DNA of 64,000 nt. It comes from Calditrichia bacterium (GTDB lineage Bacteria > Calditrichota > Calditrichia > RBG-13-44-9 > J075). The translations under genes were made by a program, and so were the position numbers. Numbering within the stretch: position 1 is the stretch's first letter; every line of letters starts with the position of its first letter. Below the pieces are notes generated by a model that was not told the DNA's origin, made no database searches, and was given only the letters and a program-made list of their open reading frames with translations. Where the stretch lies: the NCBI GenBank assembly GCA_028284445.1, contig JANQRS010000037.1, positions 1-64,000 of the forward strand. Reading direction: 5' to 3'. Shown one piece after another: positions 41,861 through 52,388 of this stretch.

Positions 41861-44800
41861 GACTGTCCATTCCTTCCGGTTCGTTGGCGAATGCTCCACA
41901 AGTATGCGTCTTCAAGTGTTGGTGTGACTTCAACAGCATCTGCTGTCGGGGCGTTTTCCGCCAGGGAGCGAACGCGGATTTTCTCGTCAATTTTGATGTG
42001 ATGAACGATGTATTGCGCCTCGTTGACGGCATTGAACTCATCCGGATCAATGTAGAATTGCCAGACCTTACCATTTGCCAATTGTGCCATTTCCGTCGGA
42101 ACGCCGAGATACAATAACTCGCCCTTGTTCATCACTGCAACGCGATCACAGGAGCTGGCGATGTCCTCAATGACGTGAGTAGAAAATATCACTGCGCGTT
42201 CCCTGCTCAACTCTACCAGCAGATTACGGAAGCGAATCCGTTCCCGCGGATCCAGTCCGGCAGTTGGTTCATCAACAACCAGTATTCGCGGGAGGTGCAG
42301 TAGCGTTTGGGCGATGCCCACGCGTTGACGCATACCGCCTGAGTAAGAGCCGATGCGTTCATTCTGCTTTTCCTCCAGATGCACAGTCTTCAGGACTTCC
42401 TCAACCCGCCGGTGGCGCTCGTCCGGGTCGAGAATATCCTTCAAAATGGCCTGATATGAGAGGTAGTCGTAGGCGGACATGTTATTGTATGCCCCGAAAT
42501 CCTGCGGCAGGTATCCAATCAGGCCCTGTAATTCTTCCCGATAGTCCCGCGCATTAAAGCCGTTGATGCTGATCGAGCCATATGACGGTTCCAGAATGCC
42601 GCAAATAATGCGCATCAGGGTCGTCTTGCCTGCACCATTGGGGCCAAGCAAGCCGAACATGCCATTGCCGATATCCAGGCTTACACCGGAGAGTGCGGCA
42701 AAGGGTTTGCGGCGACGCCCAATGATCGGCATGATCATAACCAACCGGTAATAGCGTCGGCGAATGCCGGCAAAACGCCCTTCATTGCTATGAATGTCGA
42801 TTGCCCCTTCGCTGATTTTATCCGCTGTCCGATACATATGCAGGGCGATGTATGCCAGTGCCATATAAATGATGGGCATTGCGGTGTTCTGCCAGCGTTC
42901 CTGTAGCCACAGCAGATTGGAAATAGGGAATAGCCAATACCAAAGTGCCGGGATGTATCGCTGAACCCGCCCCTTCAAACTCTTGTCGCTTTTCTCGCTA
43001 CGGTGGCTCAACAAACGATTTAGCAAGTAGTTGCCGTAGAAATATACAATGTGTATGAGCACCCAAATCCAGAATTTGCCCGGCAAATATTGATAGGTGA
43101 AATAAACCAGAAAGCCGAACAGCATCAGATGCCAGGACCCTTCAAGGAAGGCGAACCAGCCTTTTCCAATGAGATTTTCAAGCGTCGCTGATAGCGCCTT
43201 GCCGCGATCCCAGGCCCGGCGGAAGCGGCCGGGGAAATCATAGATTTTATACAGATGACTAATTTCGATTTGAATCGCCTCTTCGGCCGGAATCAGGCGA
43301 GTATTTGCCGTGCGCAGGCTTTCAGTGATAAACCAGGTAAGGCCTGGAATAATGCCCAGCAGCAGGAAGAAGTTGGCGATCTGCCAAAGCAGGCTCTCCA
43401 CTTGAAAATAGATCAGAAGGCCTCCGCCGAGAAGCGCCGCGAACTGCAGCAACTTGATGCCGGGACGCAAGTCACCAAGCCAGCGAAGGGCACTTTCCAT
43501 GCCGGCATAGACCGTCGGAATCAGCAGCAGGGTAAATGCCGTGCTCAATGCCAGCCCGCCAATCACAGTTATCGCAAAAGGGGATGCAATCTGCGTGGCG
43601 AAATCGACTTTGCCCATCGCCAGCGGCAACATGGCGATAATGGTGGTGATTGCCGTAATGAGAATCGGCCGCAGACGCGCGCGTCCGGCAGTCATCAGTG
43701 CCCGCTGGTAACGATATCCACGCTCTCGAAGCAGGCGCGTGAAATCGATCAGGATGATCCCGTTGTTTACCACAATTCCCAGCAATATCAGGAAGCCGAT
43801 GAAGGTGGTGGCATTCATCAGTGAAATCTCGGTGACGAGGATTGCCAGTAGTGACCCAATGCCGGCAAGCGGGATGGTGAACAGGATGATCAGCGGATTG
43901 AGCAGAGACTCAAAGACCGAAGACAGGATCATATAGATCAGGATGAAGGCCATCGTAATCAGGAAATAGAAATCAGAAAGATCTACTTCGCTATGAAAGA
44001 CTTCGATAGCGATGCCGGTAGGAATCTCCAGGCTGGCCGTGATTTCATCGATCTCCTGACGGGCTGCTTCCAGCACAATGTTAGAGGTCAGGACTTCCGG
44101 ACGGAACTGGTAGCGGATTTCGATCAGGCGCTCCTGGTTGAGGCGGCTGATTTCCGAGCGTCCTTCGGTTTTAAGAAATTCGCTGATCTGTGCCAGCGGG
44201 ACAGTGCCGCTGTTTGCCGTAGGGATGTCAACCCGGCGAAGATCCTCCAGTTTCTTTTCGCCGATATCTGCCTGACGAATCACAATCGAAAACTCATCGT
44301 CGCCAGTTTTGTAATTGACGCCTGCATCCAATTCTCCCTGGAAGCCGGAAAGCTCATTTCCGATGGTGGTGCGATTAATGCCCATTTGATTGAGGATATT
44401 GTCCTCATAAAAGAGGTGTAATTCCGGGCGGTTCGCCCCAACCTCGACCCGGGCATTGTCTATGGATTCAAGCTGGCGAATTTGATGCGCGATATCATCG
44501 GCCAAGCGTCGTAGCGTCGATAGATCCCCGCCTTTTATGACGATCCGTTCCCTGGCTTCGCCAATACCCAATGCCGCCTCGATACCGAGATCGCCACCTC
44601 TGCTGGCGAAACTTTGAGCGCTTGGCGGCGGATCGAAGCCTGCCTCGCCGGCGCGAAAGCTATCCATGCGTTCGGTAATGTCCCACTTGATGGCTTTCAG
44701 ATCGCGATTGGCAATTTCCGGAAAATTGTCTTTCAAGCGTAAGGTAAGCGTGGCTTTTTCTTCCTGGATTTCCGTGATGACGTCCTGCACTTCTTCAACG

Positions 44801-46554
44801 CCGTCGAAACGGCTTTCCAGGTCTGCGGCCGCCAGGTCTGTGGTTGCCAGTGTGCTGCCGCCCGGCATGGTCAAATATACATTGAGATTGTCCAGTTGTG
44901 ACTCTTCCGGGACATCCAGACTGAAGGTCAAGGCCAGCAGGAGCGTGAAGATGAATATGACCAAAGTGGTGATGATTGTGCGAACAGGATAGCGAATGGC
45001 GGATTTAAGCAGCAAGGTATAATTGTGCATCATCCGATTATTGGAACTGGCGGAGAAGAAGCGAAAGGTCTCACGATCTTGCTGGCGCAATAGGCTGTGG
45101 GTCAACATCGGAATGAGCAGCAGTGCAACCGCCAGGGAAACCAAGAGCGTGGAAATTATCGAGATGCCGATTTGATAACCAATGAGCCGAACAAGAAAGT
45201 TCTCCGCAAAAATGAATGGCAGAAAGACCGTTACTGTTGTCAGGGTTGCTGCGACGATCGAACGCCATATTTCTGAAGTGCCCTCGACCGATACGCGATC
45301 CAGCGGACGGCCTTCGGCCGCCAAACGGTAAATATTTTCCAGCACCACGATACTATTGTCCAGTAGCATCCCGACGGCAAGGGCCATACCCACGAGAGTT
45401 AGCGTATTCAACGAGATGTCAAATGCGTAAAAAAGATTGAAAGAGACCAGGATAGATACCGGCAGCGTGACAGCGATGATCAGGATCAAACGTAATTGTC
45501 GCAGGAAAAACCATAAAACGAGGATTGCCAGCAGCCCGCCGGTCAAGGCCAGATCGTTTACCAGATCAACATTCTTTTTCAGGTTTTCCGCGCTATCCGT
45601 TTCGCGAACCAATTCAACATCCATCGATCCGTATTCTTCATTTAGGTCGTCAATCAGCGGGTAGATTTTCTCGGCCAGCCGCAGGATATTTACTTGCGCA
45701 TCGCGTATCAGGCGAATGGTAACCGCATCCTTGCCACCAACCCGGCTAATGCTGGTTTCCTCCTTGACGCCGACGTGAATGGTGGCAATGTCCTTGAGCA
45801 AAACCGGTCCCTCCGGCCGGATGACAATGTTTTCCAGGTCGGGAATGGTGCGATAGTCTGCGACCAGGTTGGCAAAATAGCGCCGGTCGTCTTCTTGCAT
45901 CTGACCGAGATATGCCTTGTAGTTGTTGTTGCGCCGAATCAGCGTTTGCACCTGTGAGGGCGTCAGGTCGTAGGCGCGGGCAGCATCCTCATCCAGCAAA
46001 ATTTCCACGGATTTTTCCTGGCCGCCTGATACCTGGACCGTGGCAATGCCGTCAAGGGCCTCAAATTCAGGACGGATCTTCGATTCGGCAATATTGCGTA
46101 GCCGATCAACACCGCCACTGCCGCGCAGTTGCAGAGTCATTATGGTATTGGTGAACTGCTCGGTGTCGATCTTAATGACATTGACGAAGAACGTGGCAGG
46201 TAAGGTTGGGGCGAGTGCATCAATCTTCTCTTCCAGCTTGAGATAGGCATACTTGAGGTTAATGTCCGGGGTGAAAAAAACCACCACTTGCCCGCTTCGT
46301 TCGTTTGCGAATGAACGAATTTCCTGGATGCCATTCAGTAAGCCCGCAGCGCCTTCGATCGGCATGATGGCTTCGCGCTCGATATAGCCCGGATCCACTT
46401 CTGTCGCGCTGTCGATGCGGACAATAAGAAAGGGTAACTCGACATTCGGCAGTAGCTCCACATCAAGGTTGCGATAGGAAATATAGCCGAGGATGGTCAG
46501 GCCCAGGAAGAGCATGCTGACCGCAACTTTGCGTTTTACAATCCATTCCATCAT
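41857..46554 (-). CDS. RND efflux permease fused to an ABC ATPase domain
   Basis: A 1565-residue fusion. Residues about 1-1020 are an HAE1/AcrB-type RND permease: first helix, large periplasmic loops, and the helix-4 motif GMLLDNSIVVLENIYR. Residues about 1030-1285 add several extra hydrophobic helices absent from ordinary RND proteins. Residues about 1288-1565 form a complete ABC ATPase: Walker A GPNGAGKTT (about 1304), Q-loop in LIGYLPQDF, signature YSGGMRQRVG (about 1402), Walker B LVVDEPTAGLDP (about 1425) and the H-loop STHVIED. Both fused domains look functional, so one chain may use both proton motive force and ATP. It overlaps both neighbours by four bases. I know of no standard transporter with this layout. 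Confidence 0.9.
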   Translation of the reverse strand: MMEWIVKRKVAVSMLFLGLTILGYISYRNLDVELLPNVELPFLIVRIDSATEVDPGYIEREAIMPIEGAAGLLNGIQEIRSFANERSGQVVVFFTPDINLKYAYLKLEEKIDALAPTLPATFFVNVIKIDTEQFTNTIMTLQLRGSGGVDRLRNIAESKIRPEFEALDGIATVQVSGGQEKSVEILLDEDAARAYDLTPSQVQTLIRRNNNYKAYLGQMQEDDRRYFANLVADYRTIPDLENIVIRPEGPVLLKDIATIHVGVKEETSISRVGGKDAVTIRLIRDAQVNILRLAEKIYPLIDDLNEEYGSMDVELVRETDSAENLKKNVDLVNDLALTGGLLAILVLWFFLRQLRLILIIAVTLPVSILVSFNLFYAFDISLNTLTLVGMALAVGMLLDNSIVVLENIYRLAAEGRPLDRVSVEGTSEIWRSIVAATLTTVTVFLPFIFAENFLVRLIGYQIGISIISTLLVSLAVALLLIPMLTHSLLRQQDRETFRFFSASSNNRMMHNYTLLLKSAIRYPVRTIITTLVIFIFTLLLALTFSLDVPEESQLDNLNVYLTMPGGSTLATTDLAAADLESRFDGVEEVQDVITEIQEEKATLTLRLKDNFPEIANRDLKAIKWDITERMDSFRAGEAGFDPPPSAQSFASRGGDLGIEAALGIGEARERIVIKGGDLSTLRRLADDIAHQIRQLESIDNARVEVGANRPELHLFYEDNILNQMGINRTTIGNELSGFQGELDAGVNYKTGDDEFSIVIRQADIGEKKLEDLRRVDIPTANSGTVPLAQISEFLKTEGRSEISRLNQERLIEIRYQFRPEVLTSNIVLEAARQEIDEITASLEIPTGIAIEVFHSEVDLSDFYFLITMAFILIYMILSSVFESLLNPLIILFTIPLAGIGSLLAILVTEISLMNATTFIGFLILLGIVVNNGIILIDFTRLLRERGYRYQRALMTAGRARLRPILITAITTIIAMLPLAMGKVDFATQIASPFAITVIGGLALSTAFTLLLIPTVYAGMESALRWLGDLRPGIKLLQFAALLGGGLLIYFQVESLLWQIANFFLLLGIIPGLTWFITESLRTANTRLIPAEEAIQIEISHLYKIYDFPGRFRRAWDRGKALSATLENLIGKGWFAFLEGSWHLMLFGFLVYFTYQYLPGKFWIWVLIHIVYFYGNYLLNRLLSHRSEKSDKSLKGRVQRYIPALWYWLFPISNLLWLQERWQNTAMPIIYMALAYIALHMYRTADKISEGAIDIHSNEGRFAGIRRRYYRLVMIMPIIGRRRKPFAALSGVSLDIGNGMFGLLGPNGAGKTTLMRIICGILEPSYGSISINGFNARDYREELQGLIGYLPQDFGAYNNMSAYDYLSYQAILKDILDPDERHRRVEEVLKTVHLEEKQNERIGSYSGGMRQRVGIAQTLLHLPRILVVDEPTAGLDPRERIRFRNLLVELSRERAVIFSTHVIEDIASSCDRVAVMNKGELLYLGVPTEMAQLANGKVWQFYIDPDEFNAVNEAQYIVHHIKIDEKIRVRSLAENAPTADAVEVTPTLEDAYLWSIRQRTGRNGQS

Positions 46555-49500
46555 AGCGCGCTATCTGCTCCCTGGAATAGTGAGCGGCTTTTCTCCGCCA
46601 GTTGATCGAGCACGTAGTAGACGCATGGAATGACCACCAGCGTCAGCAAGGTGGAGGTGACCAGACCACCGATAACAGCGTAGGCGAGCGGGGCACGAAG
46701 CGCAGCGCTATCGCCAAAACCGAAGGTCAGGGGAAGCAGCGCCAAAATCGTGGTAAGGCTGGTCATAACGATCGGACGAATCCGTCTCTGCCCGGCCTCG
46801 AGGATCGCATCGCGCAGAGACCGACCTTCGGCCTTTAGCTGATTGATGGCATCGACCAGGATAATCGAGTCATTGACGGCAATGCCGATCAGCATGATTA
46901 GGCCGATGTATGCCATGACGTTCAACGGATCGCCGAGTAGCAGGAAAATAAATATGACGCCGACAGCAGCAAGGGGCACACTTAGAATGATTGTTAGCGG
47001 GTGAATCAATGATTCAAACTGAGCTGCCAACACCATGTAGATCAAGGCAAGGGATAGCAGCAGGGCAAACTGCAGGTTCGCAAAGGACTCGCGGCGCTTT
47101 TCTTCTTCACCGCTTATTTTGTATTGATAATTCGGCGGCCAGGTAATGCCTGACATCTGATTGCGGATGTCCGAAACTGTATGATCGAGTGCTTGCGCGC
47201 CGGACAATTGCAGCGAGATTCTGGCAACCCGGTTTTGGCCGCGGCGGAAGATTTCACGCGGTGCAATGGTGCGTTCAATGTTTGCGATTTGATCGAGCCG
47301 AATTTGACGATTGTCGCTTTGCACATATAGATTTGAGACGTCGCGCAGTTGCGGCGTCGGTTGCCGCACCAGGATTTTGCGCTGATCGCCTTCGTATTCC
47401 CAGTTACCGGCTTCCTTGCCGTCTATCTGGTCTTGCAGCTGACTGGTAATTGATTCCATGCTGAGATTGGCAATGCCAGCCGCCATACGGTCTACAACGA
47501 AGTTTATTTCAGGGCGTCCCTCGTCAAAATCCGTTTCAACGGAGAGAATAGCGGGGAGCTGACGAATAGCGGCCCGTGTGCTGTCGGAAAGCAGGCGCAA
47601 TTGATCGAGATCTTCACCTTCAATCTCGATGGTGAGTGGTGCCTGGTCCGTGCCTAACGTGCTCTGTAGTGCGGATTCATCGCGAATAAACTCGAATTCA
47701 ACATCCGAATAGGCTTCCAGTTGCCGGCTTAACTGACTGATATACTGCGATGCCGGCTGCTCGGCGCCATCTGCCAGGAATACCGTAATGGTTGCAGTGT
47801 TCTGATCTTCGAAAAATGATTGCTGTTCATTGCCGATGCCGCGAACCGGACCAACGCGAACATAAGTAGAGGCTAGCGATTCACCGAGCGTCTGTTGCAC
47901 AATATCTTCAATACCCCGAACGACCTGGTCAGTGTGAGATAGCGCTGAGCCCTCCTCCAGGGTCATATTGATATCAAATGATCTGCCGTCGGTGCGCGGA
48001 ATAAATTCGCTGCCTATGATTGGCAGCAGCAACATAGAGATGATTGTCAGCACCAGCGATGCGGCAATGATCAGGTTCCGGCGCGCGAGTAGACCACCAA
48101 GCCGCTTCTTGTAGCCCGGGAAATGGATGCTGGCGGCGTCATTGAGGCGTTGACCGGCCGTCAGGAAACGGCGCGAAAGCATCGGTATCACCAGCATTGC
48201 GACGACCAGTGAGGATAATAGTGAGAAAGCCACCGTCCAGGCCTGATCCCGGAATAGCTCGCCTTCAGCACCCTGCAGGTAGACGATTGGCAAGAAGACG
48301 ATAATCGTCGTAAGTGTCGAAGCGGTAATTGCCCCGCCAACCTCCGCAGAACCGTTGATGGCTGCGTCCCGTAACGAACTGCCGTTTTCCAGATGCCGGA
48401 AAATATTCTCCATGACCACGATAGCATTATCTACCAGCATGCCCGCGCCAAGCGCCAAACCGCCAAGGGTCATGATGTTCAGGGTGAGTCCATTGAAATA
48501 AAGCAGATTGAAAGTGGCCACAATGGAGATGGGGATGGCAATCCCGATAATCATCGTAACACCGATACGCCGCAGGAAGAGGAAGAGCACAAATACTGCC
48601 AGCAGCATGCCCCAAAGAGCGGTCTGCCCCACTTCGTTGACAGCGCTGCGCACAAAACTGGCCTGATTGCGCAAAATTGAAAATTCATAGTCCGGCAAGG
48701 CGCGGGTGATGGTTTCCAGGGCGATATCCAGCTGCTCCGCCGCGCGAATGGTATTGAAGCGTGTTTCCTTGTAGACGGCGAGCGCAACACTGCGCTTTCC
48801 ATCGATCCTTACCAGGTTTTCCGGCTCGTCGTTGGCAAGACGAATTTCAGCAACATCCCGCAGGTAGATTGGTTGCGATTGCATGCTCTCCTGAACTGCA
48901 TTGTCTGCAGAAACCGCCTGCGTGCCGACAATCACCTCGCCGATTTCTTCCAGCGCCTGGAATTCACCGATGCTCTTGATGATATAGCGCTTACCCAATT
49001 CAACCACCGAACCGCCCGATGCATTGAGATTTGCCGCCGTTATTTGATTGGCGATGGCGCTGATCGTCAGGTTCAGCGACTCGAGAATCAACGGATCAGG
49101 CGTGATCATCACAACCTTTTCTTCACCGCCAATAATGTCCACTGAAGCAATGCCTTCCTGGCGCGTCAATTCGTTGCGAATATAATTTCCGGCAATTTTG
49201 CGCAGGGCGTCCATGTCGTCAATTTCCGGATGAGAGAAGCCGATTAGCATCAGCGGGGCTGTATTCGGATCGTGCTGGGTGAGGATTAACTCATCCAGCT
49301 CCTGATTCTGATTGAAATCGGTGAGGGCTTTTTGCAGATCGAGAAAAGCCTCATCCATATCCGCGTCCCAGGTGTATTCCACCGTAATTCGCGCTGCGCC
49401 GACCTTGGACACCGAGTAGACCTGGGTAACGCCTTTTTGGCGAATAGACAGGGATTCGATGCTCTTCACAAATTGTTTTTCGATCTCAGATGGTGGCCGC

Positions 49501-49661
49501 TCGCCGGCTTTGAGCTCAACAAATATCCGCGGGGTATTGAGATCAGGGAAGAGGTCCATACCGAGCTTGTCAAACGACACGAAACCAAGCAGCAGGACAG
49601 CACTGACCAGCATGATGACGCTAACCGGATATTGAACAGAGAATTGGGTGATTTTCTTCAT
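46551..49661 (-). CDS. RND efflux transporter permease (HAE1/AcrB-like)
   Basis: A 1036-residue inner-membrane RND permease of usual length, with 12 helices and two large periplasmic loops. The helix-4 motif GMLVDNAIVVMENIF carries one Asp of the relay, as in most HAE1 proteins. It follows the periplasmic adaptor gene by 39 bp and overlaps the RND-ABC fusion by four bases (ATGA). The two RND proteins could form a hetero-oligomeric pump, as in MdtBC. Confidence 0.94.
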   Translation of the reverse strand: MKKITQFSVQYPVSVIMLVSAVLLLGFVSFDKLGMDLFPDLNTPRIFVELKAGERPPSEIEKQFVKSIESLSIRQKGVTQVYSVSKVGAARITVEYTWDADMDEAFLDLQKALTDFNQNQELDELILTQHDPNTAPLMLIGFSHPEIDDMDALRKIAGNYIRNELTRQEGIASVDIIGGEEKVVMITPDPLILESLNLTISAIANQITAANLNASGGSVVELGKRYIIKSIGEFQALEEIGEVIVGTQAVSADNAVQESMQSQPIYLRDVAEIRLANDEPENLVRIDGKRSVALAVYKETRFNTIRAAEQLDIALETITRALPDYEFSILRNQASFVRSAVNEVGQTALWGMLLAVFVLFLFLRRIGVTMIIGIAIPISIVATFNLLYFNGLTLNIMTLGGLALGAGMLVDNAIVVMENIFRHLENGSSLRDAAINGSAEVGGAITASTLTTIIVFLPIVYLQGAEGELFRDQAWTVAFSLLSSLVVAMLVIPMLSRRFLTAGQRLNDAASIHFPGYKKRLGGLLARRNLIIAASLVLTIISMLLLPIIGSEFIPRTDGRSFDINMTLEEGSALSHTDQVVRGIEDIVQQTLGESLASTYVRVGPVRGIGNEQQSFFEDQNTATITVFLADGAEQPASQYISQLSRQLEAYSDVEFEFIRDESALQSTLGTDQAPLTIEIEGEDLDQLRLLSDSTRAAIRQLPAILSVETDFDEGRPEINFVVDRMAAGIANLSMESITSQLQDQIDGKEAGNWEYEGDQRKILVRQPTPQLRDVSNLYVQSDNRQIRLDQIANIERTIAPREIFRRGQNRVARISLQLSGAQALDHTVSDIRNQMSGITWPPNYQYKISGEEEKRRESFANLQFALLLSLALIYMVLAAQFESLIHPLTIILSVPLAAVGVIFIFLLLGDPLNVMAYIGLIMLIGIAVNDSIILVDAINQLKAEGRSLRDAILEAGQRRIRPIVMTSLTTILALLPLTFGFGDSAALRAPLAYAVIGGLVTSTLLTLVVIPCVYYVLDQLAEKSRSLFQGADSAL

Positions 49662-49700
49662 TAAACATATCTTTCCGTATAACGGGATTCCGGGGCGCTA

Positions 49701-50765
49701 TCAGTTAAGAATTTTGACTTTACTGCTGTTACGAAGGGTTTCAAAGCCACGCACGACCAGGCGGTCACCTTCTTTTAGACCTTCTAAAATCTCTATTTCG
49801 TCGGCATTTTCAAGGCCGGTGCTCAATATTCGCTCAAATGCGGCGCCTTTTTCAACGACATAAACCGTCTTGCCGCGACGTTTCGACAGTATGATTTCCC
49901 GCGGAATGACGATGGTGCTGTCTTTGCGATCAACAACGGTGTTAATCCTCACGAACATGCCGGGACGAAGGGTGTGGGCCTTGTTGTCGATCTCGACCGA
50001 CACCTTGAAGGAACGGGTTTCCGAATCCAGTGCCGGCGATACACGGGTTACTTTTCCTTGCAGCGTATCGGCAGTCATTGCATGATGAGTGACTCGTACC
50101 GGTTGATCTACTCGAATGCGTGTCAGCTCACGTGCCGGAAAGCTTAATTCCGAATGCAAAACGTCATAGTCCATTAACTTGACCATGGTTTGTGCGGCCT
50201 CAACGCGGGTATTCGGAGTATAGTAGGGCAGCTCTACGATTGTGCCGTTAAAGGGCGCCTTGATCTGCAGCTTCCCAAGCTGAATCCGCGCGTTGTTGTA
50301 GCTGTATTTTGCATCAATGTAGGTGCGCTCGGCATTTTTGAGCTCTCGCAGGGTGATTCCGCCTTTTTCGTGCAGCGAATTTTGCTTTTCGAACTCGCGC
50401 TTGGAGATATCCAGGTTTAATTCATAGGATTCAATCTGGATATTGTTTTCATATTCCGGATTCACCAGGCGAATAATGGTTTGCCCTTTCTGGATTCTAT
50501 CGCCGGGGGCGAAGGGCTTGCCGGTGGCCGGATTTCGAGCCAGTACGTAGTCGCCGGCGACCTCAGATTTAAGAATGGTGTTCTTGATTGCCTCAACCGT
50601 TCCGGATGTGGTGACAAAGGCATCAATGGACTGGGACGAGACGCTTTGGACACTAACCGGAATGCTGATTTCCAGATCGCCGGCATCTTCAGGATCGCTG
50701 CAGGCGAAAAAGGCCAGGAGGCAAAGAGTTGAAAGCAGAAGGGATGTCGGAATTCGAAATTTCAC
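49701..50765 (-). CDS. RND periplasmic adaptor lipoprotein (membrane fusion protein)
   Basis: A 354-residue adaptor lipoprotein (Cys22 after LLAFFA). It shows the biotinyl-lipoyl-like half motifs, a coiled-coil hairpin (about 105-155, SYELNLDISKREFEKQNSLHE) and beta-barrel and membrane-proximal domains ending in EGLKEGDRLVVRGFE. It bridges the RND pump to the TolC-like channel gene upstream. Confidence 0.93.
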   Translation of the reverse strand: MKFRIPTSLLLSTLCLLAFFACSDPEDAGDLEISIPVSVQSVSSQSIDAFVTTSGTVEAIKNTILKSEVAGDYVLARNPATGKPFAPGDRIQKGQTIIRLVNPEYENNIQIESYELNLDISKREFEKQNSLHEKGGITLRELKNAERTYIDAKYSYNNARIQLGKLQIKAPFNGTIVELPYYTPNTRVEAAQTMVKLMDYDVLHSELSFPARELTRIRVDQPVRVTHHAMTADTLQGKVTRVSPALDSETRSFKVSVEIDNKAHTLRPGMFVRINTVVDRKDSTIVIPREIILSKRRGKTVYVVEKGAAFERILSTGLENADEIEILEGLKEGDRLVVRGFETLRNSSKVKILN

Positions 50766-50797
50766 CGTATGCTCCGTTGCTGGTAATGTGATTGACG

Positions 50798-52285
50798 CTA
50801 TTGAGACTCGTTAAAAATAATGGACTGGCCCTGTTTGAAATCCCAAAGGGATTTTACCTTTAAATCAAGGAGTGCCAATTTGTAATTGATCAAGGCATCG
50901 ACGAGCGACTTTTTATTGTTCGAAAGCTGGGTTTGATATTGATTGAGATCTATGCTGGTTAGATCACCGTTTTTGTAGCGTTCCAGGTTGATATCATATG
51001 TCAACTCGGCAATCTTGACGTTCTGGCGGGCAATTTCAATCTGTGCATCCTGATTTTCCAGGTTGCGAAAGGCTCGGCGAATACCGATAGCGATGCTGGT
51101 TTTTTCTTCATCCAGCGAGAGCTCGCTGCGCTGCACACCAAGCTTCCCGGCGCGCGTTCGCGACCTCTTTTCGCCCCAATCCCAAATTGGAATTTCCAGG
51201 GAGAGATTGAAGTTCTGCGTCTGGGTCGGGTTGTCATAGACGCGGTCAAAATCCTCATCTGTGCCGATATAGCCAAATGTGATGTTCAGATTACCGCTGA
51301 ATTCATTTGTCGCAGCTTGTCGGGTCAGATTCGATTGTGCAGATTCGATGTCGATTTGCCGCTGGCGCAATTCCAGCCGTGAGGCCAGTCCATGCTGCAA
51401 GGCCTTGTCAAGATTTGCCTCCACCGGTTGATGTGTAATCTCCGCTGCGATGGTAATGTCTTCATCCAGGGGCATACCAATCAGGCTCTTTAGATCATCG
51501 AGGCTGTTCGCGAGGGTCACTTCGGCATTTTGCATCGTGGAGCGATTGGTGGTCAAATTAAGCTCTGCCTGATAGGCTTCTTCTTTCGCTGCCAGTCCGG
51601 CCTCAACTTTCTTTTCAATGATGTCAAAGCTCTGCTGGGTGTTCTGCAAATCTTCCTGGGCTACCTGGAAGTTCATTCGTGCCTGAAAAGCGGCGTAGAA
51701 TAATTGCGCCACTTGCTGCTCCAGCAGCAGTTCCTGAATTTGAAAATTTAGTTCCGCAGCGCGCAGATTTAGTTCAACCCCTTCCAGATCCAGCTTGGTG
51801 CGATTGTATGTAAATAGCGGTTGGCGGTAAGTCAGGAAGAAGTTGTTGCTGAAGCTTTCTGTGCGAATGTTTTGGAACTCACTGGAGTCATCACGCCACA
51901 CGAACTGGTTTTGTAGCAAAAGCGTCCCATCAGTAGCTTTAATCGGCTGGCTGATGGAAAAAATACCGCCGGACTGACGCGTTTCCTGGGTGTTGAAGGT
52001 CGAGAAAAAAGGGTTGAATTCTCTCGAACGGTCCCAGGTAAAGGGATCGAGTGTAAGACTGAAGCGCGAGCGAAGGGCCGCATTCTGGGCGTTTAGCAAC
52101 TCGCGATTTTCTTCCAGATTATAGCGAGCTTGCTTTAATTGCGGACTGTTCTCCGCGGCTATTTTCAGCGCCGTATCAAGGTCGAGGCTTTCTTGGGCCA
52201 AGCCGATACTGGAAAGAAGCAATAGCCCGGCGAATAGGAGTATCGCTGTGCATATTGAACGTGATTGTCTGATTTGGTAGCTCAT
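50798..52285 (-). CDS. TolC-family outer-membrane efflux channel
   Basis: A 495-residue outer-membrane protein with signal peptide (about 1-30, ending GLAQ) and two repeats of long helices typical of TolC (ALKIAAENSPQLKQARYNLEEN at the N-terminus; YEAELNLTTNRS and EIARQNVKIAELTYDINLERYKNGD later). With the adaptor and RND genes downstream it completes a tripartite export system. 32 bp separates it from the adaptor gene. Confidence 0.93.
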   Translation of the reverse strand: MSYQIRQSRSICTAILLFAGLLLLSSIGLAQESLDLDTALKIAAENSPQLKQARYNLEENRELLNAQNAALRSRFSLTLDPFTWDRSREFNPFFSTFNTQETRQSGGIFSISQPIKATDGTLLLQNQFVWRDDSSEFQNIRTESFSNNFFLTYRQPLFTYNRTKLDLEGVELNLRAAELNFQIQELLLEQQVAQLFYAAFQARMNFQVAQEDLQNTQQSFDIIEKKVEAGLAAKEEAYQAELNLTTNRSTMQNAEVTLANSLDDLKSLIGMPLDEDITIAAEITHQPVEANLDKALQHGLASRLELRQRQIDIESAQSNLTRQAATNEFSGNLNITFGYIGTDEDFDRVYDNPTQTQNFNLSLEIPIWDWGEKRSRTRAGKLGVQRSELSLDEEKTSIAIGIRRAFRNLENQDAQIEIARQNVKIAELTYDINLERYKNGDLTSIDLNQYQTQLSNNKKSLVDALINYKLALLDLKVKSLWDFKQGQSIIFNESQ

Positions 52286-52388
52286 GTTACCTTTGTTCGG
52301 TGTGCGTTCGTAGTTGATGGTTGTTAGTTATTCGTTGAGCGTTGTCAGTTGTTCGTTGCTAAGATCATGTGATGTACTTCCTGATCCC

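Noticed and set aside
42700..43500. Two separate genes joined by a frameshift or misassembly (RND and ABC)
   Set aside because: The frame is continuous, the linker contains plausible membrane helices, and both ends overlap their neighbours by ATGA as elsewhere in the locus. Read-level confirmation would still be useful.
41857..49661. Loss of a proton-relay Asp in both RND permeases (DN in place of DD)
   Set aside because: DN at this position is common in HAE1-type RND proteins, so it is not evidence of inactivation.
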